DNA of 64,000 nt, from positions 62,001 through 126,000 of the forward strand of contig NZ_JAGIPX010000008.1 of assembly GCF_017814945.1 (NCBI RefSeq). Direction: 5' to 3'. The first letter of the stretch is position 1. The number at the start of each line of letters is the position of its first letter. The notes beneath the pieces are model-generated. The model saw nothing but the letters and a program-made list of their open reading frames with translations. It had not been told where the DNA came from and ran no database searches. The position numbers and the translations under genes were made by a program. This document shows, one piece after another, positions 1 through 8,981 of the stretch. This DNA comes from Paraburkholderia sp. LEh10 (lineage in GTDB: Bacteria; Pseudomonadota; Gammaproteobacteria; Burkholderiales; Burkholderiaceae).

Positions 1-561
1 GGCGAGCGTCACAGCCGCGAGGCCCGCGGCAGCAAGCGGATGGGTGCGCGGCATGATCGCGACGATCTCGTCCTCGCGCCACGGATGAACGGCGGTGTCC
101 GGCGGCAAATCGGAACCGACATGCCCCTCGACCAGCGCGATATCGAATGAAGCGAGCGCGCCAATGATATCCGCCGTGTTGCCGTCGTCCGTATGCACGG
201 TGAGGTCGGGATACCGGCGGGTGAACTCGGCGATCAGATACGGCAGCAAATAGCTCGCGGGCGTCGTGCTCGCGCCGATGCGCAGCGTGCCCTGCTCCAT
301 GCCGCGCAGCGCGTCGCGGTACGCATGCGCCTGGCGGAACGTGTCGCGCAGGCGCGCGGCGTAGCTCGCCAGTTGCTCGCCGGCGGGCGTGAGTCGCACG
401 CCGCGCCCATCGCGCAGGTACAGCGGCTCGCCGAATTCGTCCTGCAACTGGCGCAACTGGCCGGACACGGCCGGCTGCGACAGATGCAGCGCAAGCGCGG
501 CCCGGCTGATGTTGCGATGCTCGGCGACGGCGGCGAACGTTATAAGCTGATCGGGGGTCAT
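1..561 (-). CDS. LysR-family transcriptional regulator, C-terminus off window
   Basis: Reading from the ATG at 561 down to base 1 gives 187 uninterrupted codons; the gene continues past the left edge. The N-terminus (MTPDQLITFAAVAEHRNISR) followed by SRAALALHLSQPAVSGQLRQ is a standard LysR winged helix-turn-helix over residues 1-60. A linker helix and the start of the substrate-binding domain follow (TPASYLLPYLIAEF near residue 100). It is divergent from the YeiH-like gene at 682, with 120 AT-rich bases between them. This matches the common arrangement in which a LysR protein controls the adjacent YeiH-family gene. The ligand cannot be told from this part. Confidence 0.93.
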   Translation of the reverse strand, partial: MTPDQLITFAAVAEHRNISRAALALHLSQPAVSGQLRQLQDEFGEPLYLRDGRGVRLTPAGEQLASYAARLRDTFRQAHAYRDALRGMEQGTLRIGASTTPASYLLPYLIAEFTRRYPDLTVHTDDGNTADIIGALASFDIALVEGHVGSDLPPDTAVHPWREDEIVAIMPRTHPLAAAGLAAVTLA

Positions 562-681
562 GGCGTGAATGTATCAGACTAGCCGATACATTACATTCTA
601 AATCACGATTTTTCATATTCATATATCTAAATTAGGATTGCGCCATCGCTTCAAACAGCTTGACCGAAGAGGTTGAAACCC
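562..681. promoter_or_regulatory. Divergent promoter region between LysR gene and YeiH-like gene
   Basis: This 120-base spacer is clearly more AT-rich than its flanks, especially 590-640, and must hold both start regions. LysR proteins usually bind T-N11-A boxes in such spacers; several T/A-rich candidates exist but none stands out. Confidence 0.5.
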
Positions 682-1761
682 ATGACCACCACCCATCCCC
701 ACGCCGTCCCAGCGTCCGCGCCGTCGACGCGCGGCCAGATAAACGGAATCCTGTTCGTCGCGCTTTTTGCGGCGGCCGTCACGCGAATCGCCGCGATTCC
801 GTCCATCGCCGGTCTGGGCATTAGCCCGCTGATCGTCGGCATCGTCGGCGGGATGATTTATGGCAATGCGCTGAAAGACGGCATGCCCGCAAGCTGGGCG
901 GCCGGCGTCAATTTCTCGGCGCGCAAGCTGCTGCGCATCGCGGTCGCGTTCTTCGGGCTGCGCGTGAGTATTCAGGAAATCGCGCAGGTCGGCCTGCCGG
1001 GCCTCGCCGAATCGCTGCTGATCGTGGTCAGCACGCTCGTGATCGGCACCTGGGCGGGCATGAAGCTGATGAAGCTCGATCGCGACAGCGCGCTGCTCAC
1101 GGCAGCGGGCAGCGCGATCTGCGGCGCGGCGGCCGTGCTCGCCTTCGAATCGACGCTGCAATCGAAGCCGCACAAGAGCGCGATGGCCGTCGGCAGCGTC
1201 GTGCTGTTCGGCACGCTGTCGATGTTCCTCTATCCCGCGCTGCTGCGCGCCGGCATCATCCATCTGGACACGACGGGCGTGGGCCTCTTCTTCGGCGGCA
1301 CGATCCATGAAGTCGCGCAGGTGGTCGGCGCGGCGAGCAACGTGAGCCCGGAAGCGACGCATATCGCCACCATCGTCAAGATGACCCGCGTGATGCTGCT
1401 CGTGCCCGTGCTGCTCGTCGTCGGCATGTGGGTGAGCCGCTCGGCCCGCGCCGCTAAAGGTGCGCACGATGCAGCCGGCCATGCGCCGCGCAAGCTCGCC
1501 GTGCCCTGGTTCGCTCTTGGCTTTCTCGCCTGTGTCGCCGTGAACTCGCTGCATATCCTGCCGGAAGCCGCTACCAGCACGATCAACATGCTCGACACCT
1601 TCGCACTGACAATGGCCATGACCGCGCTCGGCATCGAAACGCGTCTGTCGCAGATCCGCGACGCCGGCCCCCGCGCGCTGACGACCGGTCTGATCCTGTA
1701 TGTGTGGCTCTTCGCAGGCGGTCTGGGCATCACATGGCTCGTCCAGCATCTGCTCGGCTAA
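682..1761 (+). CDS. YeiH/UPF0324-family membrane protein (putative sulfate exporter family)
   Basis: The product has 359 residues from the ATG at 682. A TTG at 673 is also in frame, but the AAGAGG-like Shine-Dalgarno at 667-672 is correctly spaced only for 682. Roughly ten hydrophobic segments are visible, with family hallmarks ISPLIVGIVGGMIYGN, FSARKLLRIAVAFFGLRVS and FFGGTIHEVAQVVGAAS. The family is annotated as putative sulfate exporters, and many members lie next to a LysR gene as here. True substrates are poorly established, so the function is a family label only. It ends with TAA at 1759-1761. Confidence 0.88.
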   Translation: MTTTHPHAVPASAPSTRGQINGILFVALFAAAVTRIAAIPSIAGLGISPLIVGIVGGMIYGNALKDGMPASWAAGVNFSARKLLRIAVAFFGLRVSIQEIAQVGLPGLAESLLIVVSTLVIGTWAGMKLMKLDRDSALLTAAGSAICGAAAVLAFESTLQSKPHKSAMAVGSVVLFGTLSMFLYPALLRAGIIHLDTTGVGLFFGGTIHEVAQVVGAASNVSPEATHIATIVKMTRVMLLVPVLLVVGMWVSRSARAAKGAHDAAGHAPRKLAVPWFALGFLACVAVNSLHILPEAATSTINMLDTFALTMAMTALGIETRLSQIRDAGPRALTTGLILYVWLFAGGLGITWLVQHLLG

Positions 1762-1894
1762 GCCCCGCTCCCCTTCGATCAAGCCTCGCCTCGCGCGAGG
1801 CTGTTGTGCTTTTCGCGCGGCATAATTCTGGCTTCGAACCGATTGCACGCGCGGCATCAACCGACGCCGCTGCCAACCGAGTGAGGACCGATCG

Positions 1895-2632
1895 ATGACT
1901 TATCAACTCTACTACTGGGATGGATTGCAAGGCCGAGGCGAATTCGTGCGGCTGGCACTGGAAGAAGCGCGCGCCGATTACGTCGAAGTCGCGCGCGGCG
2001 ATGAGAACGACGGGCTCGGCACGGGCTCGATGATCGACGTGATGAACAGCAAGTCTGAGCCCTATCCGCCCTACGCGCCGCCATTCCTGCAGGACGGCGA
2101 CCTGATCGTCTCGCAGACGGCGAACATCCTGTTCTACCTCGGACCGAAGCTGAACCTGGCACCGAACATCGAAAGCCTGCGCTACGTCGCGAACGGCCTG
2201 CAGCTGACCATCGCCGACATGGTCACGGAAGCCCACGACACGCATCACCCGCTCGCCTCGGGCATGTACTACGAGCAACAGAAAGAAGCCGCGAAAGTCC
2301 GCGCGACGGATTTCATCGATCATCGCATCCCGAAGTTCATGCGCTATTTCGAGCGCGTGCTCGGGCAGAACCCCGCCGGCGACGAGCACATGGTCGGTGA
2401 CACGCTCACTTACGTCGATCTGTCGATGTTCCAGCTGATCGACGCCCTGCACTATGCATTCCCACGCGCGATGAAGCATTTCGGCGAGCACTATCCGCGT
2501 CTCGCCGCGCTGCACGACGCCGTGCTCGAGCGCCCGAACATCGCCGCGTACCTCGCATCGGAACGGCGTCTGCCCTACAACGAGGCGTGCGTGTTTCGCC
2601 ACTATCCCGAACTCGACAAGGACCTGCGCTGA
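1895..2632 (+). CDS. Glutathione S-transferase
   Basis: A 245-residue cytosolic protein starting MTYQLYYWDGLQGRGEFVRL. The first ~85 residues form the thioredoxin-like glutathione-binding half; residues near 65-80 (LIVSQTANILFYLG) carry the Ser-rich glutathione contact segment after the cis-Pro region. An all-helical C-terminal half follows. A purine-rich GAGGA lies a few bases before the ATG at 1895. The N-terminal tyrosines suggest a Tyr-type rather than a Ser/Cys-type enzyme, but the class is not certain. Substrate unknown; detoxification is inferred from the family. Confidence 0.88.
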   Translation: MTYQLYYWDGLQGRGEFVRLALEEARADYVEVARGDENDGLGTGSMIDVMNSKSEPYPPYAPPFLQDGDLIVSQTANILFYLGPKLNLAPNIESLRYVANGLQLTIADMVTEAHDTHHPLASGMYYEQQKEAAKVRATDFIDHRIPKFMRYFERVLGQNPAGDEHMVGDTLTYVDLSMFQLIDALHYAFPRAMKHFGEHYPRLAALHDAVLERPNIAAYLASERRLPYNEACVFRHYPELDKDLR

Positions 2633-2771
2633 GATCAGCTGACTTCGCCGTTTCACCATGTCCCGGGCGCGCGAGCAGGCACCGTGCGCCGCCCTTAAAA
2701 CCCGAGTCGCGCGATGGTATTCTCGCGCGCACGCGCCGACGCACAACCCACCTTCAGACGCCCCTCCTGCC

Positions 2772-4505
2772 GTGCTTTCATTCCTGCTGAGACTGCGCAC
2801 ACGCGCCGCCAATCTGTTCCGCCTGTCCGATGCGCACACGATGCTGGTGTGGTCGGTGATCGTCGGCATTGCGGGCGCCTTCGCGACGATCGCGTTTCGC
2901 GAAGGCATTTCGCTGCTGCAGCGCATATTCACCGGCCAGGACGGCAGCCTCGTCGAAATGGCCAAGCGCCTGCCGCTTGCGATGCGCATCGCGCTGCCCG
3001 CGTTTGGCGGCCTGATCGCGGGCGCTTTGCTGCTCGTCGCGCAACGCGGCGCGGACAGGAAACAGCACACCGACTACATGGAAGCTGTTGTGATCGGCGA
3101 CGGTGTCGTGCCCGTTCGCGTCAGCTTGTGGCGCAGCGTGTCGTCGCTGTTTACGATCGCGAGCGGCGGCTCGATCGGCCGCGAGGGTCCGATGGTGCAA
3201 CTGGCGGCGCTGTGCGCGTCGCTGATCGGGCGCGTCGTGCATTTCGATCCGCCGCGGCTGCGTCTGCTCGTCGCGTGCGGCGCGGCGGCGGGCATCACGT
3301 CCGCCTATAACGCGCCCATCGCGGGCGCGTTTTTCGTCACCGAAATCGTGCTCGGCTCGATCGCGATGGAAAGCTTCGGGCCGGTCGTGGTGTCGTCGGT
3401 GGTGTCGAACATCGTGATGCGCGAATTCGCCGGCTACAAGCCGCCTTACGAAATGCCCGTGTTTCCGCCCGTCGCGGGCCTCGAAGTGCTGCTCTTCGTC
3501 GCGCTCGGTCTGCTGTGCGGCGCGGCGGCGCCGCAGTTCCTGCGCCTGATCGACATCAGCAAGGCGGGCTTTCGCCGCCTGGCCATGCCGTTGCCCGTGA
3601 CGCTCGCGCTCGGCGGCCTCGTCGTCGGCATCCTGTCAGTGTGGACGCCCGAGGTGTGGGGCAACGGTTATAGCGTCGTCAACTCGATCCTGCATTCGCC
3701 GTGGACCTTGTCGGCGCTCGTCGTCGTGCTCGTGTTCAAGCTGATCGCGACGGCGGCCACCGTCGGCTCGGGCGCCGTGGGCGGCGTGTTCACGCCGACG
3801 CTCTTCGTCGGTGCGGTGCTCGGCTCGCTGTTCGGGCTCGGCATGCACGCAATGTGGCCGCACGGCACGTCCGCGCCGTTCGCGTACGCGATGGTCGGCA
3901 TGGGCGCGTTTCTCGCGGGCGCGACCCAGGCCCCGCTGATGGCGATCCTGATGATCTTCGAAATGACATTGAGCTATCAGGTCGTGCTGCCGCTGATGGT
4001 GTCGTGCGTGGTCGCGTACTTCGCGGCGCGCGCGATCGGCAAGACGTCGATGTACGAGATCACGCTGCACCGCAACCGCGAAGAAAAAGAACGCATGCGC
4101 CTGCGCTCGACGCAGATGCGCGAGCTGATCCGCCCGCCGCAGACCGTGGTGCAACCGAACGCGACCGTGCACGACATGACGCGCGTGTTCCTCGAATATC
4201 CCGTCAAGTATCTGTACGTGACGGACGGGAATGGCTGCTTTCTGGGCGTCGTCGCATTGAAGGACATCACGTCCGATCTGCTCGACAAGCGCGAAACCGC
4301 GACGAAGACAGCCGCGGACTATCTGCAGCCGCATTTCGACGTGCTCACGCCTGACATGCCGCTTGGCGTGGCGCTTCAGCATTTCATGGCGTTCCAGGGC
4401 GAACGGCTGCCCGTCGTCGAAAGCGCGGCGCGGCCGACGCTTGCGGGCGTCGTCTACAAGACCTCGCTGCTCGATGCGTACTTCCGCATGAATCCGGCGC
4501 GATAG
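2772..4505 (+). CDS. clcB: ClC-type chloride channel/transporter with C-terminal CBS pair (ClcB-like)
   Basis: An integral membrane protein of about 577 residues. It carries the ClC signatures: GDGVVPVR (a variant of the GSGIP loop), GGSIGREGPMVQ with the gating glutamate, and GSGAVGGVFTPTLFVGA for the GGxFxP loop. The last ~130 residues are cytoplasmic, with two CBS motifs (MRELIRPPQTVVQPNATVHD and later ADYLQPHFDVLTPDMPLGVA). The frame is open back to an ATG at 2658, but a TATTCT-like -10 element near 2719 and the protein-like sequence beginning at the GTG at 2772 favour the shorter start. No good Shine-Dalgarno supports either. Confidence 0.9.
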   Translation: MLSFLLRLRTRAANLFRLSDAHTMLVWSVIVGIAGAFATIAFREGISLLQRIFTGQDGSLVEMAKRLPLAMRIALPAFGGLIAGALLLVAQRGADRKQHTDYMEAVVIGDGVVPVRVSLWRSVSSLFTIASGGSIGREGPMVQLAALCASLIGRVVHFDPPRLRLLVACGAAAGITSAYNAPIAGAFFVTEIVLGSIAMESFGPVVVSSVVSNIVMREFAGYKPPYEMPVFPPVAGLEVLLFVALGLLCGAAAPQFLRLIDISKAGFRRLAMPLPVTLALGGLVVGILSVWTPEVWGNGYSVVNSILHSPWTLSALVVVLVFKLIATAATVGSGAVGGVFTPTLFVGAVLGSLFGLGMHAMWPHGTSAPFAYAMVGMGAFLAGATQAPLMAILMIFEMTLSYQVVLPLMVSCVVAYFAARAIGKTSMYEITLHRNREEKERMRLRSTQMRELIRPPQTVVQPNATVHDMTRVFLEYPVKYLYVTDGNGCFLGVVALKDITSDLLDKRETATKTAADYLQPHFDVLTPDMPLGVALQHFMAFQGERLPVVESAARPTLAGVVYKTSLLDAYFRMNPAR

Positions 4506-4655
4506 CGCCGTTCCCGCTCGCGCCGTTCCCGTTCGGCGCATGGCAAAGCGCGGCAATTTCCCTACAATGAATTGTCCATAAACGAGCCGCATCCCGCGTC
4601 GCATGGCGCTGAGCAACGCCGGCGGCGATGCGCGCTTTCGCGAACGGGAGCAAGG

Positions 4656-5993
4656 ATGAGCGAGCCGTCCATCGATGCCGTGCGCCGCGATCATGCGGGC
4701 TGGATCTTCGTACACACAGAAGGCGAGCCGTACGACCGCGGCGAACAGCACGGCCAGCTGCTCGCCGCCGAAATCCAGAACGCGATCCGCACGGCCCGCT
4801 ACCTCGCGAAATGGGACACGGGCGAAGAATTCGATACGTTCATCGATGCCGCCGTCCAACAGTTCGCGCCCAGAATCGACGCCGAATTCGCCGACGAAAT
4901 CCAGGGCATCGCGGACGGCGCGAAGCTCACGTTCGCCGAAGTGCTCGCGTGGAACGGCTACATGGACCTGCTGCAAAGCTGGTGGCCGCAGCACGCCGCG
5001 CGGCAAAAGCCGGAACTCGGCCTGAAGCCGTGGCGCGGACGGCGCGGACATCATTGCAGCGCGTTCATCGCCACGGGCAGCGCAACCCGCGACGGCCGCA
5101 TCGTGATGGCGCACAACTCGTGGGACCGCTATGCGGCGGGCGACGCGTTCAACGTCGTCTTCGATATCGTTCCCGAATCGGGCAACCGCATTCTGATGCA
5201 GGGGCTGCCCGGCTGCATTTCGAGCCTGACGGACTTCTGGGTGACGTCGGCGGGTCTGTTGGTGACGGAAACCACGATTTCGAATTTCGCGGGCTACAAC
5301 GCGTCGGGCGCGCCGGAGTTCTATCGCTCGCGGCGCGCGACCCAGTATGCGAACAGCATCGGCGAATGGTGCGAGATGTTCGCGATCGCGAACAACGGCG
5401 GCTATGCGAACAGCTGGCTTCTCGGCGACACGAAGACGGGCGAGATCGCCCGCTACGAGCTCGGCCTGCACTACTCCGGCTTCGAAAGCACGAAGGACGG
5501 CTTCTACAGCGGCTACAACACGGCCACCGACCTGAAGATCCGCAACCAGGAATGCATGGGCGAAGGCGAGGACTACACCGACGTGCGCAGAAACGGCGCG
5601 CGGCGGCTACGCTTCATGCAGCTGGAGGAGATGCATCGCGGCAAGATCGACGTCGAGCTCGCGAAGGCGATGATCGCCGATCATCACGACGTCTACCTCG
5701 ACCGCCCCGACAACCCGTGCTCGCGGACCATCTGCGGACACCTCGAACTCGACGACCAGCGCTTCGGCGGCTCCGACCACGGCCCGTTCAACCCGTGGGG
5801 CGCGAACGATGGCAAGGTCGTCGACAGCGAGATGGCGCGCGACATGGCGTTCTTTGCGCGCTGGGGCCATCCGTGCGGCCGCCCTTTCGACGCGCAGGCA
5901 TTCATGAAACGCCACCCGCAATGGAACTGGCTGAACGGCTACATGCGCGACCGGCCCTCGTGGCCGTGGACGCGATTCGACGTGCTGCGCTAG
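4656..5993 (+). CDS. C45/phospholipase B-like Ntn hydrolase
   Basis: A 445-residue protein starting at the ATG at 4656, with AAGG just upstream. The segment HHCSAFIATGSATRDGRI near residue 132 fits an N-terminal-nucleophile fold in which autocleavage exposes Cys134. MAHNSWDRY, GLPGCISSLTDFW and GYNTATDLKI match phospholipase B-like (LAMA) and C45 acyltransferase relatives. That implies self-processing into a ~14 kDa and a ~35 kDa chain, acting on an amide or ester bond. No signal peptide is obvious. The substrate is unknown. The 150-base gap from clcB shows no clear promoter. Confidence 0.8.
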   Translation: MSEPSIDAVRRDHAGWIFVHTEGEPYDRGEQHGQLLAAEIQNAIRTARYLAKWDTGEEFDTFIDAAVQQFAPRIDAEFADEIQGIADGAKLTFAEVLAWNGYMDLLQSWWPQHAARQKPELGLKPWRGRRGHHCSAFIATGSATRDGRIVMAHNSWDRYAAGDAFNVVFDIVPESGNRILMQGLPGCISSLTDFWVTSAGLLVTETTISNFAGYNASGAPEFYRSRRATQYANSIGEWCEMFAIANNGGYANSWLLGDTKTGEIARYELGLHYSGFESTKDGFYSGYNTATDLKIRNQECMGEGEDYTDVRRNGARRLRFMQLEEMHRGKIDVELAKAMIADHHDVYLDRPDNPCSRTICGHLELDDQRFGGSDHGPFNPWGANDGKVVDSEMARDMAFFARWGHPCGRPFDAQAFMKRHPQWNWLNGYMRDRPSWPWTRFDVLR

Positions 5994-6303
5994 ACAATCA
6001 GACGCCGGGTTAACGCGATCCGCTTTCTACATACGGGATGCCCCCCGCGCCGCACGGCGCGCGCGCCGGCGCGGCGACGCGCGACGTCACGCGGCGAAAG
6101 CAGCCCGAACATCCGGCATCAACCGCCAAAGCCACCCTTTCCCGGTGCCTCACCCGTGCTTGTAAAAATAACTGGCGTAATATGTTGAGAACGCGCGGTG
6201 CTCGCAGACGGCATCCGCGCCGGGCGGGCGCCACTCCGCCGCCACCGGAATGGCATAACGCTTGCTGCAGTTCCTGCGCTGCATGGCAAAAGGAGGTCGA
6301 GCG
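5994..6303. other. Intergenic, no gene seen
   Basis: This 310-base stretch has no credible reading frame. A GC-rich inverted region lies at 6045-6085. The hexamer TAATAT at 6178-6183 sits in a locally AT-rich patch and could be the -10 of a promoter for the small secreted protein at 6304. Confidence 0.4.
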
Positions 6304-6555
6304 ATGAAAACCTCGACGCTGTTGATCATGGTGACGTTGTCGGCCTCTTGCTTCGCGGCGCCCGTCCATATGGCGAAGGACGGCACGCTCGACACGGCCG
6401 CCGCCCGCGCCAACTCCGCACCCGTCGCGCCCGCCGCGCCGGACGTCGCGGCCCAGACGGACATCAGTCCCGAGCGGTGGGAGCACATTTCACTGCCCAA
6501 ATCACGGCACCTGGAGCGCGGCTTCATCGCGCAGGACGAACATCTGCAGACATGA
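6304..6555 (+). CDS. Small secreted protein, unknown function
   Basis: An 83-residue protein whose ATG at 6304 is preceded by a near-perfect Shine-Dalgarno, AAAGGAGGT at 6288-6296. Residues 1-18 (MKTSTLLIMVTLSASCFA) look like a signal peptide with cleavage near FAA-P. The mature part is Ala/Pro-rich in its first half and polar in its second (SPERWEHISLPKSRHLERGF). No family is recognised. The strong ribosome-binding site and clean signal sequence support it as a real gene, probably periplasmic. Confidence 0.72.
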   Translation: MKTSTLLIMVTLSASCFAAPVHMAKDGTLDTAAARANSAPVAPAAPDVAAQTDISPERWEHISLPKSRHLERGFIAQDEHLQT

Positions 6556-6630
6556 CGGCGCGCGCCATCCTGATCCGAGCCACGGATGGCCCGCACCCGT
6601 CGCCAACTTTCAGAACACTGGAGCGCGAGC

Positions 6631-6861
6631 ATGACGGGATCGGCTATTCCTGGTGAATCGATTGACCTGCAGATTGCGGATATCCTGCGTGGCGTGACTT
6701 ACCCGCTGAACAAGGACGCACTCGTCGACGCGGCGCGCGAGGCTGGCGCGAGCAACGAAGTGCTGTCAATGCTCGACGGCCTGCCCGAGCAGGATTACGC
6801 GGATATCGACTCCGTGACCAAGCTGATCGGCAGCAATTTCGGCCCAGGCCTCAGCATCTGA
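6631..6861 (+). CDS. DUF2795 protein
   Basis: A 76-residue acidic protein from the ATG at 6631. The segment IADILRGVTYPLNKDALVDAAREAGASNEVLSMLDGLPEQDYADI matches the DUF2795 fold: small, helical, found in bacteria, no established activity. It ends 12 bases before the AraC-family gene at 6874, so the two may be co-transcribed. GAGCG sits upstream of the start. The family often appears near stress or regulatory genes; no function is asserted. Confidence 0.75.
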   Translation: MTGSAIPGESIDLQIADILRGVTYPLNKDALVDAAREAGASNEVLSMLDGLPEQDYADIDSVTKLIGSNFGPGLSI

Positions 6862-6873
6862 ACCCCATCCGGC

Positions 6874-7782
6874 ATGCGCAAGCGAACCACCACACGGCAG
6901 GCCGAAACGCCTTTGCTGCAAAGCGAGGCATGCCCGAGCGCGCCTGGCCACGCGGATTCGTCATCGGCCGAACGGGCAACGCGCGACTGGATCCGGCGCG
7001 CGCCCGCGCAGGGCGGCGTCGAGCGCATCGAGGCCTTCTTCCAGCACAACGGCTACGCGCTGCATCGGCACGATACATACGCGATCGGCCGCACGCTTGC
7101 GGGCGTGCAGAGCTTTCATTACCGGCGCAGCGTGTGCAACAGCCTGCCTGGTGGAACGATGGTGTTGCACCCCGACGAGGCGCACGACGGCCAGGCGGGC
7201 ACCGACGAAGGCTTTCGCTACCGGATGATTTACGTCGAACCCGCCCTCTTCCAGGCGGCGCTGGGAGGCAAGCCTTTGCCGTTCATCGAGGGCGGCCTGT
7301 CGAACGATCCGCGCCTCGCGGCGGCGACAGAAGCGTTGCTGCAAGGCATCGACCGCGCACTGGATCCCCTCGAACTGGACGACGCCCTCTTCGATCTCGC
7401 GCACGCGCTCGATGCCGTGTCGGGCGCGCGGCCGCTGCGCGCCAGCGCCGATTTTCGCGCGGCGCAACTGGCGCGCGACTACCTCCACGCGGCGCTGGAG
7501 CGCGCCGTCACGCTCGACGAACTGGCTGCCGCGAGCGGGCGCGACCGCTGGAGCCTGTCGCGCGACTTCCGCGCGTTTTTCGGCACCAGCCCGCACCGGT
7601 ATCTGACGATGCGCAGGCTCGACGCCGCGCGTCAATCGATGCTGCGCGGCACGACGCTCGCGGACGCCGCCGCTGACGTCGGCTTCGCGGATCAGAGCCA
7701 TATGACGCGGCATTTCATGGCCGCTTATGGCGTCACGCCGTCGCGCTGGCTGAAGATGCTGCAAAGCCAGCAGAATCGCTGA
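6874..7782 (+). CDS. AraC-family transcriptional regulator
   Basis: A 302-residue regulator. Residues ~45-175 form the cupin-like AraC ligand-binding domain (GYALHRHDTYAIGRTLAGVQ; MVLHPDEAHDGQAG). Residues ~205-300 carry the two helix-turn-helix units: TLDELAAASGRDRWSLSRDF, then TLADAAADVGFADQSHMTRH. The final FMAAYGVTPSRW is the usual AraC C-terminus. The H-x-H and HPDEAHDG pattern is typical of regulators that sense small hydrophilic ligands and control a nearby transporter. No transporter is immediately adjacent, so the target is unclear; the cupin gene at 7886 follows on the same strand. Confidence 0.9.
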   Translation: MRKRTTTRQAETPLLQSEACPSAPGHADSSSAERATRDWIRRAPAQGGVERIEAFFQHNGYALHRHDTYAIGRTLAGVQSFHYRRSVCNSLPGGTMVLHPDEAHDGQAGTDEGFRYRMIYVEPALFQAALGGKPLPFIEGGLSNDPRLAAATEALLQGIDRALDPLELDDALFDLAHALDAVSGARPLRASADFRAAQLARDYLHAALERAVTLDELAAASGRDRWSLSRDFRAFFGTSPHRYLTMRRLDAARQSMLRGTTLADAAADVGFADQSHMTRHFMAAYGVTPSRWLKMLQSQQNR

Positions 7783-7885
7783 ATCGCCCGGGTGGATGAC
7801 ACCAGCGCGGGCTCGCACAAACGTTCAAGACGCTCTGCCCGCAGTCGCCTACAGTGGATGACCTCGACTTCAGCCAGGAGCCACC

Positions 7886-8260
7886 ATGTCCGCCCACCCC
7901 TATCGCGCGATCAATCTCACCGACAAGCTGAGCCGCATCCACGACCAATGGCAGCCGCGCGTGGTCGCCGAGATGAACGACTACCAGTTCAAGGTGGTCA
8001 AGATCGAAGGCGATTTCATCTGGCATGACCACGCCGATACCGACGAAACCTTCATCGTGCTGGAGGGCGACCTGCGTATCGACTTTCGCGACGGTGCAGT
8101 GCGTCTGGCGGCGGGAGAAATGTTCGTCGTGCCGAAAGGCAAGGAGCACAAGCCCTACGCCGAAAAAGAAGTGAAGCTGCTATTGATCGAGCCGCGTGGC
8201 GTGAAGAATACGGGCAGCGAAACGAGCGAACGCACAGCGGCCAACGACGTATGGATCTGA
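7886..8260 (+). CDS. Small single-domain cupin protein
   Basis: A 124-residue protein starting ATG at 7886 after CAGGAG. One cupin barrel is visible, with metal ligands in the usual order: His47 and His49 (WHDHADTDETF), Glu54, and His88 (PKGKEHKP). G(X)5HXH(X)3,4E(X)6G and the second motif are intact, so it probably binds a divalent metal. These stand-alone cupins are common and mostly of unknown substrate. It ends convergently against the TetR gene. Confidence 0.85.
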   Translation: MSAHPYRAINLTDKLSRIHDQWQPRVVAEMNDYQFKVVKIEGDFIWHDHADTDETFIVLEGDLRIDFRDGAVRLAAGEMFVVPKGKEHKPYAEKEVKLLLIEPRGVKNTGSETSERTAANDVWI

Positions 8261-8279
8261 CGGGCCGACCTGCCGTCCA

Positions 8280-8299
8280 TCGCCCTGCGTGAAGGGCGA
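8280..8299. terminator. Hairpin between convergent genes
   Basis: A seven-base stem, TCGCCCT at 8280-8286 pairing with AGGGCGA at 8293-8299, lies between the convergent cupin and TetR genes. There is no U-run, so it may only be a weak or Rho-assisted terminator. Confidence 0.35.
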
Positions 8300-8322
8300 G
8301 CGCGGCGTCCGCGCCCCGCGCC

Positions 8323-8943
8323 TCACTCCATCATCCTGCCGAAGACGACGCGTGCAAAAAAATTGCCCAGCACCTCTTCCGTGCGTTCGCCCGAAACGCG
8401 CTGCGGATCGACGGTGAAGAAAAACTGCATGCCGTCGCATAAGCCCATCAGCCCGAGCGCCAGCGTTTCGGCGGGCAACGGCAGCGGCGTGCCGACGCGC
8501 ACCGAAAACTCGGTGATGTATTCGCTCAACTGCTCGACTTTCTCGTGAAGGAACGCGTTGAAGCGCGCGCGAAAGCGTGCGTCGCGCGCGGCGAGCAGCT
8601 TCGCTTCGACCCATAGCAGGAAATACTTGTTGTCGCGCGGCAGACGGCTGTAGTAGCGCAGCACGTTCGCTTCCATTTCCTCGCGCGTCGCGTTCTCTTC
8701 GAAGATGCTGTGCAGTTCCGCCTGCATGGATTCATGGTCGCGCCGCAGCAGTTCGAGAAAGAGCTCGGGCTTGCTGCGGAAGTTCGAATAGAACGCGCCG
8801 CGCGTGTATCCCGCCGCCTCCGCGATGTCTTCGACACTCGCCGCGACGAACCCCTTCTTCATGAAAATGGCTTGCGCAGCATCCAGCAGACGCAGGCGCG
8901 TCTGATCCTTGCTCTGTTCGCGTGTGAGTCGTTGGCGTTTCAT
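8323..8943 (-). CDS. TetR-family repressor of the adjacent RND efflux operon
   Basis: A 206-residue regulator. The N-terminal helix-turn-helix spans residues ~15-60 (LDAAQAIFMKKGFVAASVED, then IAEAAGYTRGAFYSNF), the typical TetR/AcrR DNA-reading unit. The C-terminal helical domain (residues 65-206) would bind inducer. It is divergent from the RND operon starting at 9108, and a long palindrome lies in the spacer. By analogy with AmrR- or AcrR-type repressors it probably represses both itself and the pump; that role is inference. Confidence 0.92.
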   Translation of the reverse strand: MKRQRLTREQSKDQTRLRLLDAAQAIFMKKGFVAASVEDIAEAAGYTRGAFYSNFRSKPELFLELLRRDHESMQAELHSIFEENATREEMEANVLRYYSRLPRDNKYFLLWVEAKLLAARDARFRARFNAFLHEKVEQLSEYITEFSVRVGTPLPLPAETLALGLMGLCDGMQFFFTVDPQRVSGERTEEVLGNFFARVVFGRMME

Positions 8944-8981
8944 GTTTGACAGTCTAGCATCGATCCACGACGAGATTCATC

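Noticed and set aside
619..1860. 413-codon minus-strand frame over the YeiH-like gene
   Set aside because: Composition is antisense-like and the plus-strand gene has clear membrane helices and family motifs.
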